This document shows, piece after piece, positions 6,682 to 13,437 of a stretch of 20,631 nt of DNA. Numbering within the stretch: position 1 is the first letter of the stretch; the number at the start of each line of letters is the position of its first letter. The stretch spans positions 1 through 20,631 of IMG/VR virus record IMGVR_UViG_3300042924_005016; one strand, written 5' to 3'. The position numbers and the translations under genes are program-made. The stretch is from a virus. The notes under the pieces were generated by a model, which made no database searches, was not told the DNA's origin, and worked only from the letters and a program-made list of their open reading frames with translations.

Positions 6682-8145
6682 ATGGTATTTAATGAAATTG
6701 AATCAATTACGATAATAGGCGGTGGAACCAGTGGATGGTTATCAGCCGCATTCTTATCCTACAATAATCCAAATATTAAAGTAACTATAATTGATAAAGA
6801 AGTTGGTTGTCCCGTGAATGTCGGAGAAGCAACTATACTTAACTTTGGTCCATTCATGGAATCATGTGGATTCAATATAGAAGAGTGGTTTATATCTGTA
6901 GATGCAACTTATAAATCTGGAATTCTATTTCCAGATTGGGTTAAAAATGGTGCAAGTGTATGGCATCCATTTTTTATGAATCCAACTTTAGAAAATGGAT
7001 ACAGTCTTCATGATGCTTGGGCTAAAAATAAAAACTATGATTTTGTTAGATATGGATTACCAATGTATGAAAATTCCATATCAAATTTAATTGACAGAAA
7101 TGAACTTGGAACATATGCATTTCACATTGATTGTGGAAAATTAGTTGAATTTATAAAAACCAAACTCCACAATAGAGTAAATTTTATTCAGTCAGAAGTT
7201 GTAGATATTAAAAAAATTGATAATAATATCAATAAGGTATTTCTAAAAAATTCTCAAGTAATTGAATCCGATTTGTTCATTGATTGTACAGGGTGGAAAA
7301 GTTTACTTAAAATCCAAGATAAAAACTTTCTAAACGGAAGATTATTTTGTGATACTGCAGTTTGTTCCAGAGTCCCATATTTAGATAGAAAAAAAGAATT
7401 GACTCCATACACAACGGCAGAATCTGTAGATCATGGTTGGATATGGAAAACTCCAGTCAGAACAAGAATTGGATCTGGATTAGTTTTCAATAGAAGTATC
7501 ACTTCTATTGATGAAGCAAAAAAATATTTTCTTGAGTATTGGAATCACAGAGTATCAGAACAAGATTTAAAAGTCTTGGATTGGACACCATACTATTCCA
7601 ATAATATTTGGGAAAAAAATGTTGTTTCTATTGGATTATCTGCTGGATTTATCGAACCACTAGAAAGCACTGGTGTAGCTTTAATTATTGATGGATTAAA
7701 AAAACTGCAAAATAAAATTTCAGATAGAAGTTGGAGTGAAATGGATGTAAAAGTTTATAATGATGAAATGAAATTACACTTTGAAGATTGCATAGATTTT
7801 GTCAGTATGCATTATTCAAAATCATACAAAAATACTCCATTTTGGAAGTTTGTAAAAGATACATATCAACCTTCCGAAAAAATAAACCTAATGGAAAAAA
7901 TTCTATCACAAAAAATACTCTACACAAGAGACAGATCCGAATACCAAGTTTTTTCTGGATCAAACTGGACAACTTGGATGATTCAATTGGGATACGATGT
8001 AAATAGTAATGTTGATTGTGACCCTTTGATATTGGAAAAAAGTATGTTAAACTACTATAATAAGTATGAATCATTTAGAAAAAGTTGGTCAGTTGACCAC
8101 GAAACCGAAATTCGCAGATTAGAAACATTTTACAATTTACACTAA
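6682..8145 (+). CDS. Flavin-dependent (tryptophan-type) halogenase
   Basis: Predicted to use FADH2, O2 and halide to form a hypohalous acid and halogenate an aromatic substrate. The 487-residue product has the FAD motif IIGGGTSGWL (11-20), VNVGEATILNFGPF (46-58) equivalent to PrnA GVGEATIP, and YKSGILFPDW (77-86), which places K78 on the catalytic Lys79 of PrnA/RebH. WIWKTP (253-258) corresponds to the family WxWxIP signature with I replaced by T. GFIEPLESTG (322-331) holds E328 on the catalytic Glu, and HY...TPFW (377-388) follows the family. Length is close to PrnA (538). A viral halogenase, VirX1 from a cyanophage, has been reported as an iodinating enzyme. The substrate here is unknown and no flavin reductase is nearby. 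It opens the cassette; no Shine-Dalgarno is visible. Confidence 0.92.
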   Translation: MVFNEIESITIIGGGTSGWLSAAFLSYNNPNIKVTIIDKEVGCPVNVGEATILNFGPFMESCGFNIEEWFISVDATYKSGILFPDWVKNGASVWHPFFMNPTLENGYSLHDAWAKNKNYDFVRYGLPMYENSISNLIDRNELGTYAFHIDCGKLVEFIKTKLHNRVNFIQSEVVDIKKIDNNINKVFLKNSQVIESDLFIDCTGWKSLLKIQDKNFLNGRLFCDTAVCSRVPYLDRKKELTPYTTAESVDHGWIWKTPVRTRIGSGLVFNRSITSIDEAKKYFLEYWNHRVSEQDLKVLDWTPYYSNNIWEKNVVSIGLSAGFIEPLESTGVALIIDGLKKLQNKISDRSWSEMDVKVYNDEMKLHFEDCIDFVSMHYSKSYKNTPFWKFVKDTYQPSEKINLMEKILSQKILYTRDRSEYQVFSGSNWTTWMIQLGYDVNSNVDCDPLILEKSMLNYYNKYESFRKSWSVDHETEIRRLETFYNLH

Positions 8146-8152
8146 TATAAAA

Positions 8153-8791
8153 ATGATAAACAGAGGAATTTATTATAAACCAAAAGAGCCCGATGTAATT
8201 GTCGGTGGGTGTATTTCAATTTATGAAAATGCTTGGCAAAATTGGAAAGAAACTATAGAAACTTTGGAACGAGAATGTAATACTCCAGATTCAGGAGTAT
8301 TTTGGAATAGAGCTACTACCATAGGTCAAGGAATATATCAACAAGCAAGAACAAATTTAGATTTGGGAATAACTTTTTGTATAGAATCTTTTGGAAATGA
8401 AGAATTAATAAAAATTCAAAATCAATTTTGCAATCTAATAAATTCTGCAGCTAGTCATTACGTTAATAAATTTCAAGTCAAAGAAACTTACTACCATGAA
8501 TATTATAATGCACTAAAATATAAAGAAGGTACAGAGTATCATACTCATTATGATGGTTGTACATCCACCCAAAGACACATTAGTTGTATTCTTTATTTAA
8601 ATGATGACTATGATGGCGGAGAACTAGAGTTCCCAAATTTTAATTTAAAAATTAAACCGGAAGCTGGAATGTTTTTAATGTTCCCATCAAATTTTGCTTA
8701 TGCTCATACTGCAAAACCGGTCAAAAAAGGAACAAAATATGCACTAGTTACCTGGTTACATGATCAACCAATAGTTCCAACGATTCGTTAA
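8153..8791 (+). CDS. Prolyl-4-hydroxylase-like 2OG/Fe(II) oxygenase
   Basis: Uses 2-oxoglutarate, O2 and Fe(II) to hydroxylate a peptide or small molecule. In the 212-residue product the double-stranded beta-helix core runs from about 110 to 205: YHTHYDGCT (129-137) gives metal ligands H132 and D134, ISCILYLNDDYDGGELEFP (143-161) is the typical P4H strand-turn-strand, and FPSNFAYAHTAKPV (177-190) gives distal H185. GTKYALVTWL (193-202) gives K195, the Lys that binds 2-oxoglutarate in prolyl 4-hydroxylases where most of the superfamily has Arg. All key residues are present, so it is probably active. It begins 7 bases after the halogenase. Proline in a protein is a plausible substrate; action on a halogenase product is equally possible. 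Confidence 0.9.
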   Translation: MINRGIYYKPKEPDVIVGGCISIYENAWQNWKETIETLERECNTPDSGVFWNRATTIGQGIYQQARTNLDLGITFCIESFGNEELIKIQNQFCNLINSAASHYVNKFQVKETYYHEYYNALKYKEGTEYHTHYDGCTSTQRHISCILYLNDDYDGGELEFPNFNLKIKPEAGMFLMFPSNFAYAHTAKPVKKGTKYALVTWLHDQPIVPTIR

Positions 8792-8796
8792 TTAAA

Positions 8797-9549
8797 ATGT
8801 TTTTTCGTGATAATTCAAAAATAGTTTTAGACTGTTTCACCAATTCCTCTGTTGCTTATGAATATTTTCCTATTTCCAATACAATAGAAAATTTGCCCAA
8901 TTGGTGGAAAAAATTAGACACAACTTTTGAAGTCCAACATTTTGGAACTCTTAGAAACAAATCTGCAACTATTAAAAAATGTCCAGGAATTTTTAATTTA
9001 TTTAATAAAGGATTTGTAGTATCTACGCCATCTGAACTTTCTTTAGAAATAAAAGAAGAAAATAATCAATATAAATTTAATTACGAATTTGTAGGACCGA
9101 AAACAAACTGTCGAATAGATCTTCACGATCACAGACAATACATGGGAGTCTTTAACGACAAATTTCTCCAAGGAAAAATTACTCTACCCTGGTTAATAAA
9201 AGAAACGTCTGGAGTTGACTTTACATTAATGGAACCTACATGGATGATGGAAAATCCAGATAATTACTGCATTCCACCGGGAGTTCTTGATTTTAAATAT
9301 CAAAATAATATTAATATTAATTTTTTTGTTGAATTTAAATCAAGTAGAATTGACATTGCTGCTGGAACTCCATTAGCGCATTTGATTCCATTATCTGACA
9401 AAAAAATAAAACTAAAGCATCATCTAGTATCCGATGAAGAGTATGAAAAACTCTTTACCTTGTCGCAACCATTTGGTTGGGTATCTTCATACAAACAAAG
9501 AAAGGAACTAATAAATAAAAAATCAAGATGTCCATTTAATTTTTTATGA
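8797..9549 (+). CDS. Conserved-looking 250-residue protein of unknown function
   Basis: I cannot assign a function. The sequence is beta-rich, begins MFFRDNSKIVLDCFT, and contains NLPNWWKKL (33-41), TIKKCPGIFNLFNKGFVV (58-75), TLMEPTWMM (144-152), an IPPGVLDF turn near 165 and FVEFKSSRIDIAAGTPLAHLIPL near 178-200. The order Trp-Trp-Lys, Cys-Pro-Gly, Pro-Pro-Gly and AGTPLAHLIP reminds me of uncharacterised phage and bacterial proteins (possibly DUF6065) that occur near 2OG oxygenases, but I hold this loosely. The strand-turn pattern would fit a cupin or jelly-roll fold. It starts 5 bases after the P4H gene and its stop overlaps the next start by 4 bases, so it is produced together with the oxygenases and may handle their substrate. 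Confidence 0.8.
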   Translation: MFFRDNSKIVLDCFTNSSVAYEYFPISNTIENLPNWWKKLDTTFEVQHFGTLRNKSATIKKCPGIFNLFNKGFVVSTPSELSLEIKEENNQYKFNYEFVGPKTNCRIDLHDHRQYMGVFNDKFLQGKITLPWLIKETSGVDFTLMEPTWMMENPDNYCIPPGVLDFKYQNNININFFVEFKSSRIDIAAGTPLAHLIPLSDKKIKLKHHLVSDEEYEKLFTLSQPFGWVSSYKQRKELINKKSRCPFNFL

Positions 9550-10142
9550 CTATGATATGTGATTTAATTTTTCCAACTGGAATTTGGCACGATTACTTAG
9601 AAATAAACCATGATGATATTATTGAGTTTTGTAGAGAAAAACGTTATTCCTCGAATGGAAGAATTTTAAGTAATATTGGTGGCTGGCAGTCAGAAGACTT
9701 TTGGCCAGAAGAAGACCCTAGGATACACGAATTATCAAGAGAAATTTATGCAAGAAGTTTAACAATATTGGATCAATTTAAATTTGATACTTCAAATACC
9801 GATTTAAGATTTTTAAACATGTGGATAAATATAAATTACCAAAATTGTTTAAATAATATACATATTCATCATGGTTCTATTTTATCTGGAGTTTATTATT
9901 TAAAATGTCCAAAAAATTGTGGAGATATTTCATTTCATAGAAATTTTTCCGAAACATTCATCTTAAAAACCGCAGCAAATCTACTTGAAGATAATACTTT
10001 TAACTATACAAATATTCGTTTTGCTGTTGAAGAAAAAAAATTGTTACTTTTTCCATCTTGGTTACCTCATAGCGTAGAACCAAACCAATCGGAAGAAGAA
10101 AGAATATCAATAGCTTTTAATATGGTCCTTTTAAAGAAATAA
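9546..10142 (+). CDS. Putative 2OG/Fe(II) oxygenase (TIGR02466-like)
   Basis: The 198-residue product resembles the small 2OG-Fe(II) oxygenase family TIGR02466 (Pfam 2OG-FeII_Oxy_5), frequent in marine phages. Evidence: the opening LIFPTGIWHDYLEINHDDI (8-26), WININYQNCLNNIHIHHGSILSGVYYLKCP (93-122) matching the family pattern of N-x-H-x-H-x-G followed by SGVYYL, and LLLFPSWLPHSVEPN (166-180) with distal H175 and R186 as probable 2-oxoglutarate anchor. The first metal ligands are probably among H106, H108 and H109; the acidic ligand is not certain. It is translationally coupled to the preceding gene by a 4-base overlap. Substrate unknown. Confidence 0.82.
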   Translation: MTMICDLIFPTGIWHDYLEINHDDIIEFCREKRYSSNGRILSNIGGWQSEDFWPEEDPRIHELSREIYARSLTILDQFKFDTSNTDLRFLNMWININYQNCLNNIHIHHGSILSGVYYLKCPKNCGDISFHRNFSETFILKTAANLLEDNTFNYTNIRFAVEEKKLLLFPSWLPHSVEPNQSEEERISIAFNMVLLKK

Positions 10143-10143
10143 A

Positions 10144-11346
10144 ATGTATAACATAGGTATAATTGGGAATGGATCTGGAGCTTTGGTATCTATTTTAGCA
10201 TTAATAAATGCTTCCAAAAGAGAAGAACTACCCATAAAAATAACTTGTATTTACGATCCAACTATACCAACAATTGAAGTGGGGGAATCAACAAGCAGTG
10301 CGGTACTATTTCTACTGACACAAGTTCTCGATTTTCGTATAGTAAAACACCTACTAGAAATTGACGGAACTTTAAAGTATGGGACAAAATATATCAATTG
10401 GTCAACGACTAATAATGATTTTTATGTCTGTCACATAGACCCAGCATTACATCTTAACAGTGCAAAATTCAGTAAGTGGGGTATAAAAAAAGTTTTAGAA
10501 AAATATGAAGAAACTTTTTCACTAATAAAAGACAATGTGAAAGAAGTAAAAAACAATAACAATAGAGTGGATGTTGTTGGGGAGACACAAACATATCAAT
10601 TTGATTATGTTATAGACTGCACAGGATTTCCGTCAAATCATACATTTGATATGAACGAATATTCGGTTCCAGATTTTTTATCGGTAAACTCTGTAATTCT
10701 TTTACCAAAAAAAGAACTAAACAATCCAAATGAATATTATACATCTGCTACAACTCATGAAAATGGTTGGATGTTTACAATTCCACTAACTACACGAACA
10801 ACCTCTGGATACTTATATAATAATTCAATAACATCTTACGAAGAAGCCTTATCAGATTTTTGCAACTTGAAAAATATTGATATTTCATCAGGTAAGAGTT
10901 TAAGAAATTTTTCTTGGAGTCCTTTATATAGAAAAACAGTAATTGATGAAAAAATTATTTACTGTGGTAATAAATTATTTTTCTTTGAACCTAGTCAGGG
11001 ATTTCCATTGCACTACTATGCAGTTATAATAGATATATTAATATCCAAACTTAAAGAAAATCCTTCTTTAGTTGAGAATGAACTAAATGTATTTTACAAT
11101 GAAGCTATAAATTCTGTGCAAGATGTGATAGCTTTAACTTATCAGTCAAATACAAAGTATAAAAGTGATTTTTGGAAGTTAACAAAAGAAAGATCGTACA
11201 ATAAGTTAATGAACTCTAAACCTTTTATAAATTGGTGTAAAAATAAAGATACCCTCACACATTATTCATCACATTCTAATGAAATATTAATGAGTCTAAT
11301 TGATGGTATGAATATTGACCTATCTACATTTACAGAAAAAGTATGA
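10144..11346 (+). CDS. Divergent tryptophan-halogenase-like flavoprotein
   Basis: A 400-residue relative of the first halogenase in the cassette. It keeps an FAD motif IIGNGSGALV (6-15), VGESTSS (46-52) for the usual GEATIP, LKYGTKYINW (77-86) with K78 at the catalytic Lys position, a WMFTIP signature (209-214) close to WxWxIP, and TYQSNTKYKSDFW late in the protein. The segment that carries the catalytic Glu in active enzymes (EPLEST) reads EPSQGF (282-287), so Gln285 stands in place of Glu and Gly in place of Ser. It is nearly 90 residues shorter than its neighbour, with no sign of a frameshift. It may use a different mechanism, act as an FAD-dependent partner, or be inactive. It begins 1 base after the previous stop and overlaps the next gene by 4 bases. 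Confidence 0.85.
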   Translation: MYNIGIIGNGSGALVSILALINASKREELPIKITCIYDPTIPTIEVGESTSSAVLFLLTQVLDFRIVKHLLEIDGTLKYGTKYINWSTTNNDFYVCHIDPALHLNSAKFSKWGIKKVLEKYEETFSLIKDNVKEVKNNNNRVDVVGETQTYQFDYVIDCTGFPSNHTFDMNEYSVPDFLSVNSVILLPKKELNNPNEYYTSATTHENGWMFTIPLTTRTTSGYLYNNSITSYEEALSDFCNLKNIDISSGKSLRNFSWSPLYRKTVIDEKIIYCGNKLFFFEPSQGFPLHYYAVIIDILISKLKENPSLVENELNVFYNEAINSVQDVIALTYQSNTKYKSDFWKLTKERSYNKLMNSKPFINWCKNKDTLTHYSSHSNEILMSLIDGMNIDLSTFTEKV

Positions 11347-12356
11347 ATTTTTTAGATTATTTTAAAAAAATATCTTCTGAAATAACTCACGGAAATAGTG
11401 ATTATTTTAGTCATTCGTTTGGAGTTTATAATATTTTAAAAGAACTAAACTTAGATGAATATATTTGTGTAGCCGGATTATATCATTCAATATATGATAC
11501 GGAAAATTTCAAAGTAGATTTAAATCTTGAAAGAAAAACGATAATTGAAATTATAGGAGAAAAATCAGAAAATTTAGTTTTTATATTCTGTCATTTGCGA
11601 GATCGATTTAACTCAATTATTAACAATCATTTTGAATTTTCAACTGATATTCATTTATCTTTGTGTTATATTGAATATGCCAATTTAAAGGAACAATATT
11701 CAAGGATTATGGATCCCATCTTAGCAAAAAGATGTTTGGAACTTCAAGAAAAAATAACTGAACTAACAAAACCGGCTAATTTTTGTTTGATTGACAATAA
11801 AAAATTATATATCTTTGACAATTTATTAGAAAAAAATCACATTGAATTTTTAAATCAATATTGTCACAACAGTGTTTATAGACCAGATCACAAAAGCAAT
11901 AATTCTGTAGGAATTGATTGTAGATTTTCTGCAACCATTTCTCCTGAGGAGTTTGAACAAACTAAGTTAATTCCAATAATTTCTAAAATTGCCTGTTCAC
12001 TAAAAACTTCATTATATATTGGAAAACATTATATAAACCATTATGGGTTTATGACAGGAGTATCCGAACATTGTGATGCAGATGAACCTGGACAATATAC
12101 TATTTTAATCTTTCCCAATAATGTTTGGGTAAGAGATTGGGGGGGAGAAATTTGTTTCTATAGTGAAGGCAATATACATAATATGATAGAATATAAACCA
12201 GGAAGAATTATTGTATTTGATGGTAGAATATCACATAAAGTACTTCCATTAACTAGAAATTCTCAATCTGACAGGTACTCAATTGCAATAAAAACTTGTA
12301 CTGAAGAAGGACTATCTTATTTTCAAAAAATATATCAACCTTATATTAGGATATAA
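11343..12356 (+). CDS. Fusion of HD-like helical domain and 2OG/Fe(II) oxygenase
   Basis: Two domains in one 337-residue chain. The N-terminal half (about 1-145) is helical, with SHSFGVYNILKEL (23-35) and VAGLYHSIYDTENF (43-56): paired His and Asp positions (H24, H48, D52) resemble HD-superfamily hydrolases and the family I know as DUF6817, though the canonical HD doublet is not seen. The C-terminal half (about 150-320) is a 2OG oxygenase: VSEHCDADEPG (240-250) gives H243 and D245, WVRDWGGEICFYS (262-274) is the strand typical of prolyl-hydroxylase-type enzymes, VFDGRISHKVLP (291-302) gives distal H298, and RYSIAIKT (311-318) gives R311 for 2-oxoglutarate. The oxygenase half appears catalytically complete. 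The pairing suggests the helical domain binds or processes the same substrate. Confidence 0.85.
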   Translation: MNFLDYFKKISSEITHGNSDYFSHSFGVYNILKELNLDEYICVAGLYHSIYDTENFKVDLNLERKTIIEIIGEKSENLVFIFCHLRDRFNSIINNHFEFSTDIHLSLCYIEYANLKEQYSRIMDPILAKRCLELQEKITELTKPANFCLIDNKKLYIFDNLLEKNHIEFLNQYCHNSVYRPDHKSNNSVGIDCRFSATISPEEFEQTKLIPIISKIACSLKTSLYIGKHYINHYGFMTGVSEHCDADEPGQYTILIFPNNVWVRDWGGEICFYSEGNIHNMIEYKPGRIIVFDGRISHKVLPLTRNSQSDRYSIAIKTCTEEGLSYFQKIYQPYIRI

Positions 12357-12358
12357 AT

Positions 12359-12985
12359 ATGAATCAATTCCATGAATTAAAATATGTACCTGTAAAAGAA
12401 CTGGTATCGCAAGAAATAGTAGAATTATTTTCCCAATATGCTTTAATAGATGAATTATTTAATTTTAATCAGGAAGTTGGTCAAGAAAATGATATACAAG
12501 TAAAAAATGCTCATAGTAAATATGCAGATCCCTTTGCGGAATCACTTCTGTTACATTTAAAATCCAAAATAGAATATGTTACCGAACTGGAATTAATTCC
12601 AACATATTCTTATTATAGAGTTTATCGTCCAGGCAGTATACTTAAAAAACATGTTGATAGACCTTCCTGCGAAATATCAACTTCAGTTTGTTTCAAATAT
12701 AACTACAAAGAACGTAATGAAGATTTGATTTGGCCTATATTTTTTAATAATCAAGCTGTTGTTTTATATCCCGGAGATGGTGTAGTTTATAAAGGTATGG
12801 AAGTTCCTCATTGGAGAGAGGAATTAAATGCCCCAGACTTTTCATATCATATTCAAGCTTTTTTCCATTACGTCGATAAAAATGGACCTTATGTAGAATA
12901 TGCTTTGGATAAAAGGATGGCAATTGGTGAAAAGAAAAAATTTGATAATAAATTTCAAAAATCTTACATATCAATAATAAATTAA
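12359..12985 (+). CDS. 2OG/Fe(II) oxygenase-like protein, last gene of the cassette
   Basis: The 208-residue product has the compact oxygenase layout YYRVYRPGSILKKHVDRPSC (85-104), giving H98 and D100, then an insert WPIFF, and VVLYPGDGVVYKGMEVPHWRE (134-154), giving distal H151. It finishes with SYHIQAFFHYVDKNGPYVEY. The usual Arg or Lys about 10 residues after the distal His is replaced (YHIQAFF), so the cosubstrate site is unusual; this arrangement recurs in a family of phage oxygenase-like proteins I recall only generally. The C-terminal 30 residues are Lys-rich. The gene starts 2 bases after the previous stop and converges with the minus-strand 146-residue gene over a shared TTAA. Confidence 0.78.
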   Translation: MNQFHELKYVPVKELVSQEIVELFSQYALIDELFNFNQEVGQENDIQVKNAHSKYADPFAESLLLHLKSKIEYVTELELIPTYSYYRVYRPGSILKKHVDRPSCEISTSVCFKYNYKERNEDLIWPIFFNNQAVVLYPGDGVVYKGMEVPHWREELNAPDFSYHIQAFFHYVDKNGPYVEYALDKRMAIGEKKKFDNKFQKSYISIIN

Positions 12986-12992
12986 AATTTAT
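12977..12992. terminator. AT-rich palindrome over convergent stops
   Basis: ATAAATT-AA-AATTTAT is a perfect inverted repeat of 7 bases per arm spanning the overlapping stops of the plus-strand cassette and the minus-strand 146-residue gene. It could fold as a weak hairpin in RNA from either strand, but lacks G-C pairs and a proper T run. Confidence 0.3.
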
Positions 12993-13422
12993 ACTTATAA
13001 TGTAAACCTTTCCTATCTACTATGATCCCTGCATCATATCCTTCTGGATATGTATTATATTTTATATTTTTTGATTTTAAATACCTTCTACACTCAAAAT
13101 CTGCATTTTTTCCATAAAAAGTTCTTACTCCCCCTTCTTGTGGAGGTAATTTGACCATAAAAAATTCTGCGTGAGGCCTCCAAGCAGCATAAACACCAGA
13201 AAATCCTCCTCCTCCTGCATCACTTATTGCATCACAACCACCCGACCATTCCATAATTACTTCCCACAAGTCCACATCGTCTATAGTAAGTTCTCTTCCA
13301 TAATCCCATTCACTTGTTGGTGGATATACTACTTTGTCATAGTTCATCCACGAGGATTCAAAATATTCCAATCCGATTCTATCTGGACGAAAAATATGTG
13401 CAGTTTCTCTAAAAATTGGCAT
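12982..13422 (-). CDS. 146-residue protein of unknown function
   Basis: No family recognised. The product (MPIFRETAHIFRPDRIGLEYFESSW at the start) is rich in aromatic residues, has a glycine cluster DAGGGGFSGVYAAWRPHAEFF (68-88) and a strand-rich C-terminus ending GLHYKYKF. No signal peptide or membrane segment. It lies 15 bases after the adhesin-like gene on the same strand and is probably transcribed with it from the late promoter at 14398, which suggests a virion protein, adhesin partner or fibre assembly factor. It converges with the cassette by a 4-base stop overlap, marking the right border of the inserted operon. Confidence 0.72.
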   Translation of the reverse strand: MPIFRETAHIFRPDRIGLEYFESSWMNYDKVVYPPTSEWDYGRELTIDDVDLWEVIMEWSGGCDAISDAGGGGFSGVYAAWRPHAEFFMVKLPPQEGGVRTFYGKNADFECRRYLKSKNIKYNTYPEGYDAGIIVDRKGLHYKYKF

Positions 13423-13437
13423 AATAATAACTAAAAA

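Larger units (their letters stand above)
6682..12985 (+). other. Seven-gene oxidative tailoring cassette (halogenases and 2OG oxygenases)
   Basis: Seven genes on the plus strand, with junctions of +7, +5, -4, +1, -4 and +2 bases, form one probable operon in a region where the structural genes on both sides are on the minus strand. Two genes are flavin halogenase-like, four are 2OG/Fe(II) oxygenase-like and one is unknown. Base composition is lower in G+C than the flanks (13 of 60 bases at 8401-8460 and at 11341-11400, against 26 of 60 at 4441-4500 and 23 of 60 at 17041-17100). No integrase, transposase or flanking repeat was seen. Confidence 0.7.

Noticed and set aside
7788-8074. Frames on both strands inside the first halogenase
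   Set aside because: They fall within the conserved C-terminal part of the halogenase (HY...TPFW) and have no support of their own.
10144-11346. Second halogenase as a pseudogene or frameshifted copy
   Set aside because: The frame is intact over 400 codons, signatures stay in register from FAD motif to C-terminus, and it is translationally linked to its neighbours. Divergence, not decay, is the better reading.
12352-12359. Exact TATAAATA on the plus strand at the end of the HD/oxygenase fusion gene
   Set aside because: With T4 spacing transcription would start near 12365, after the next gene's ATG at 12359, so it could not serve that start. It is made of the stop codon plus the next start in AT-rich sequence and is probably chance.
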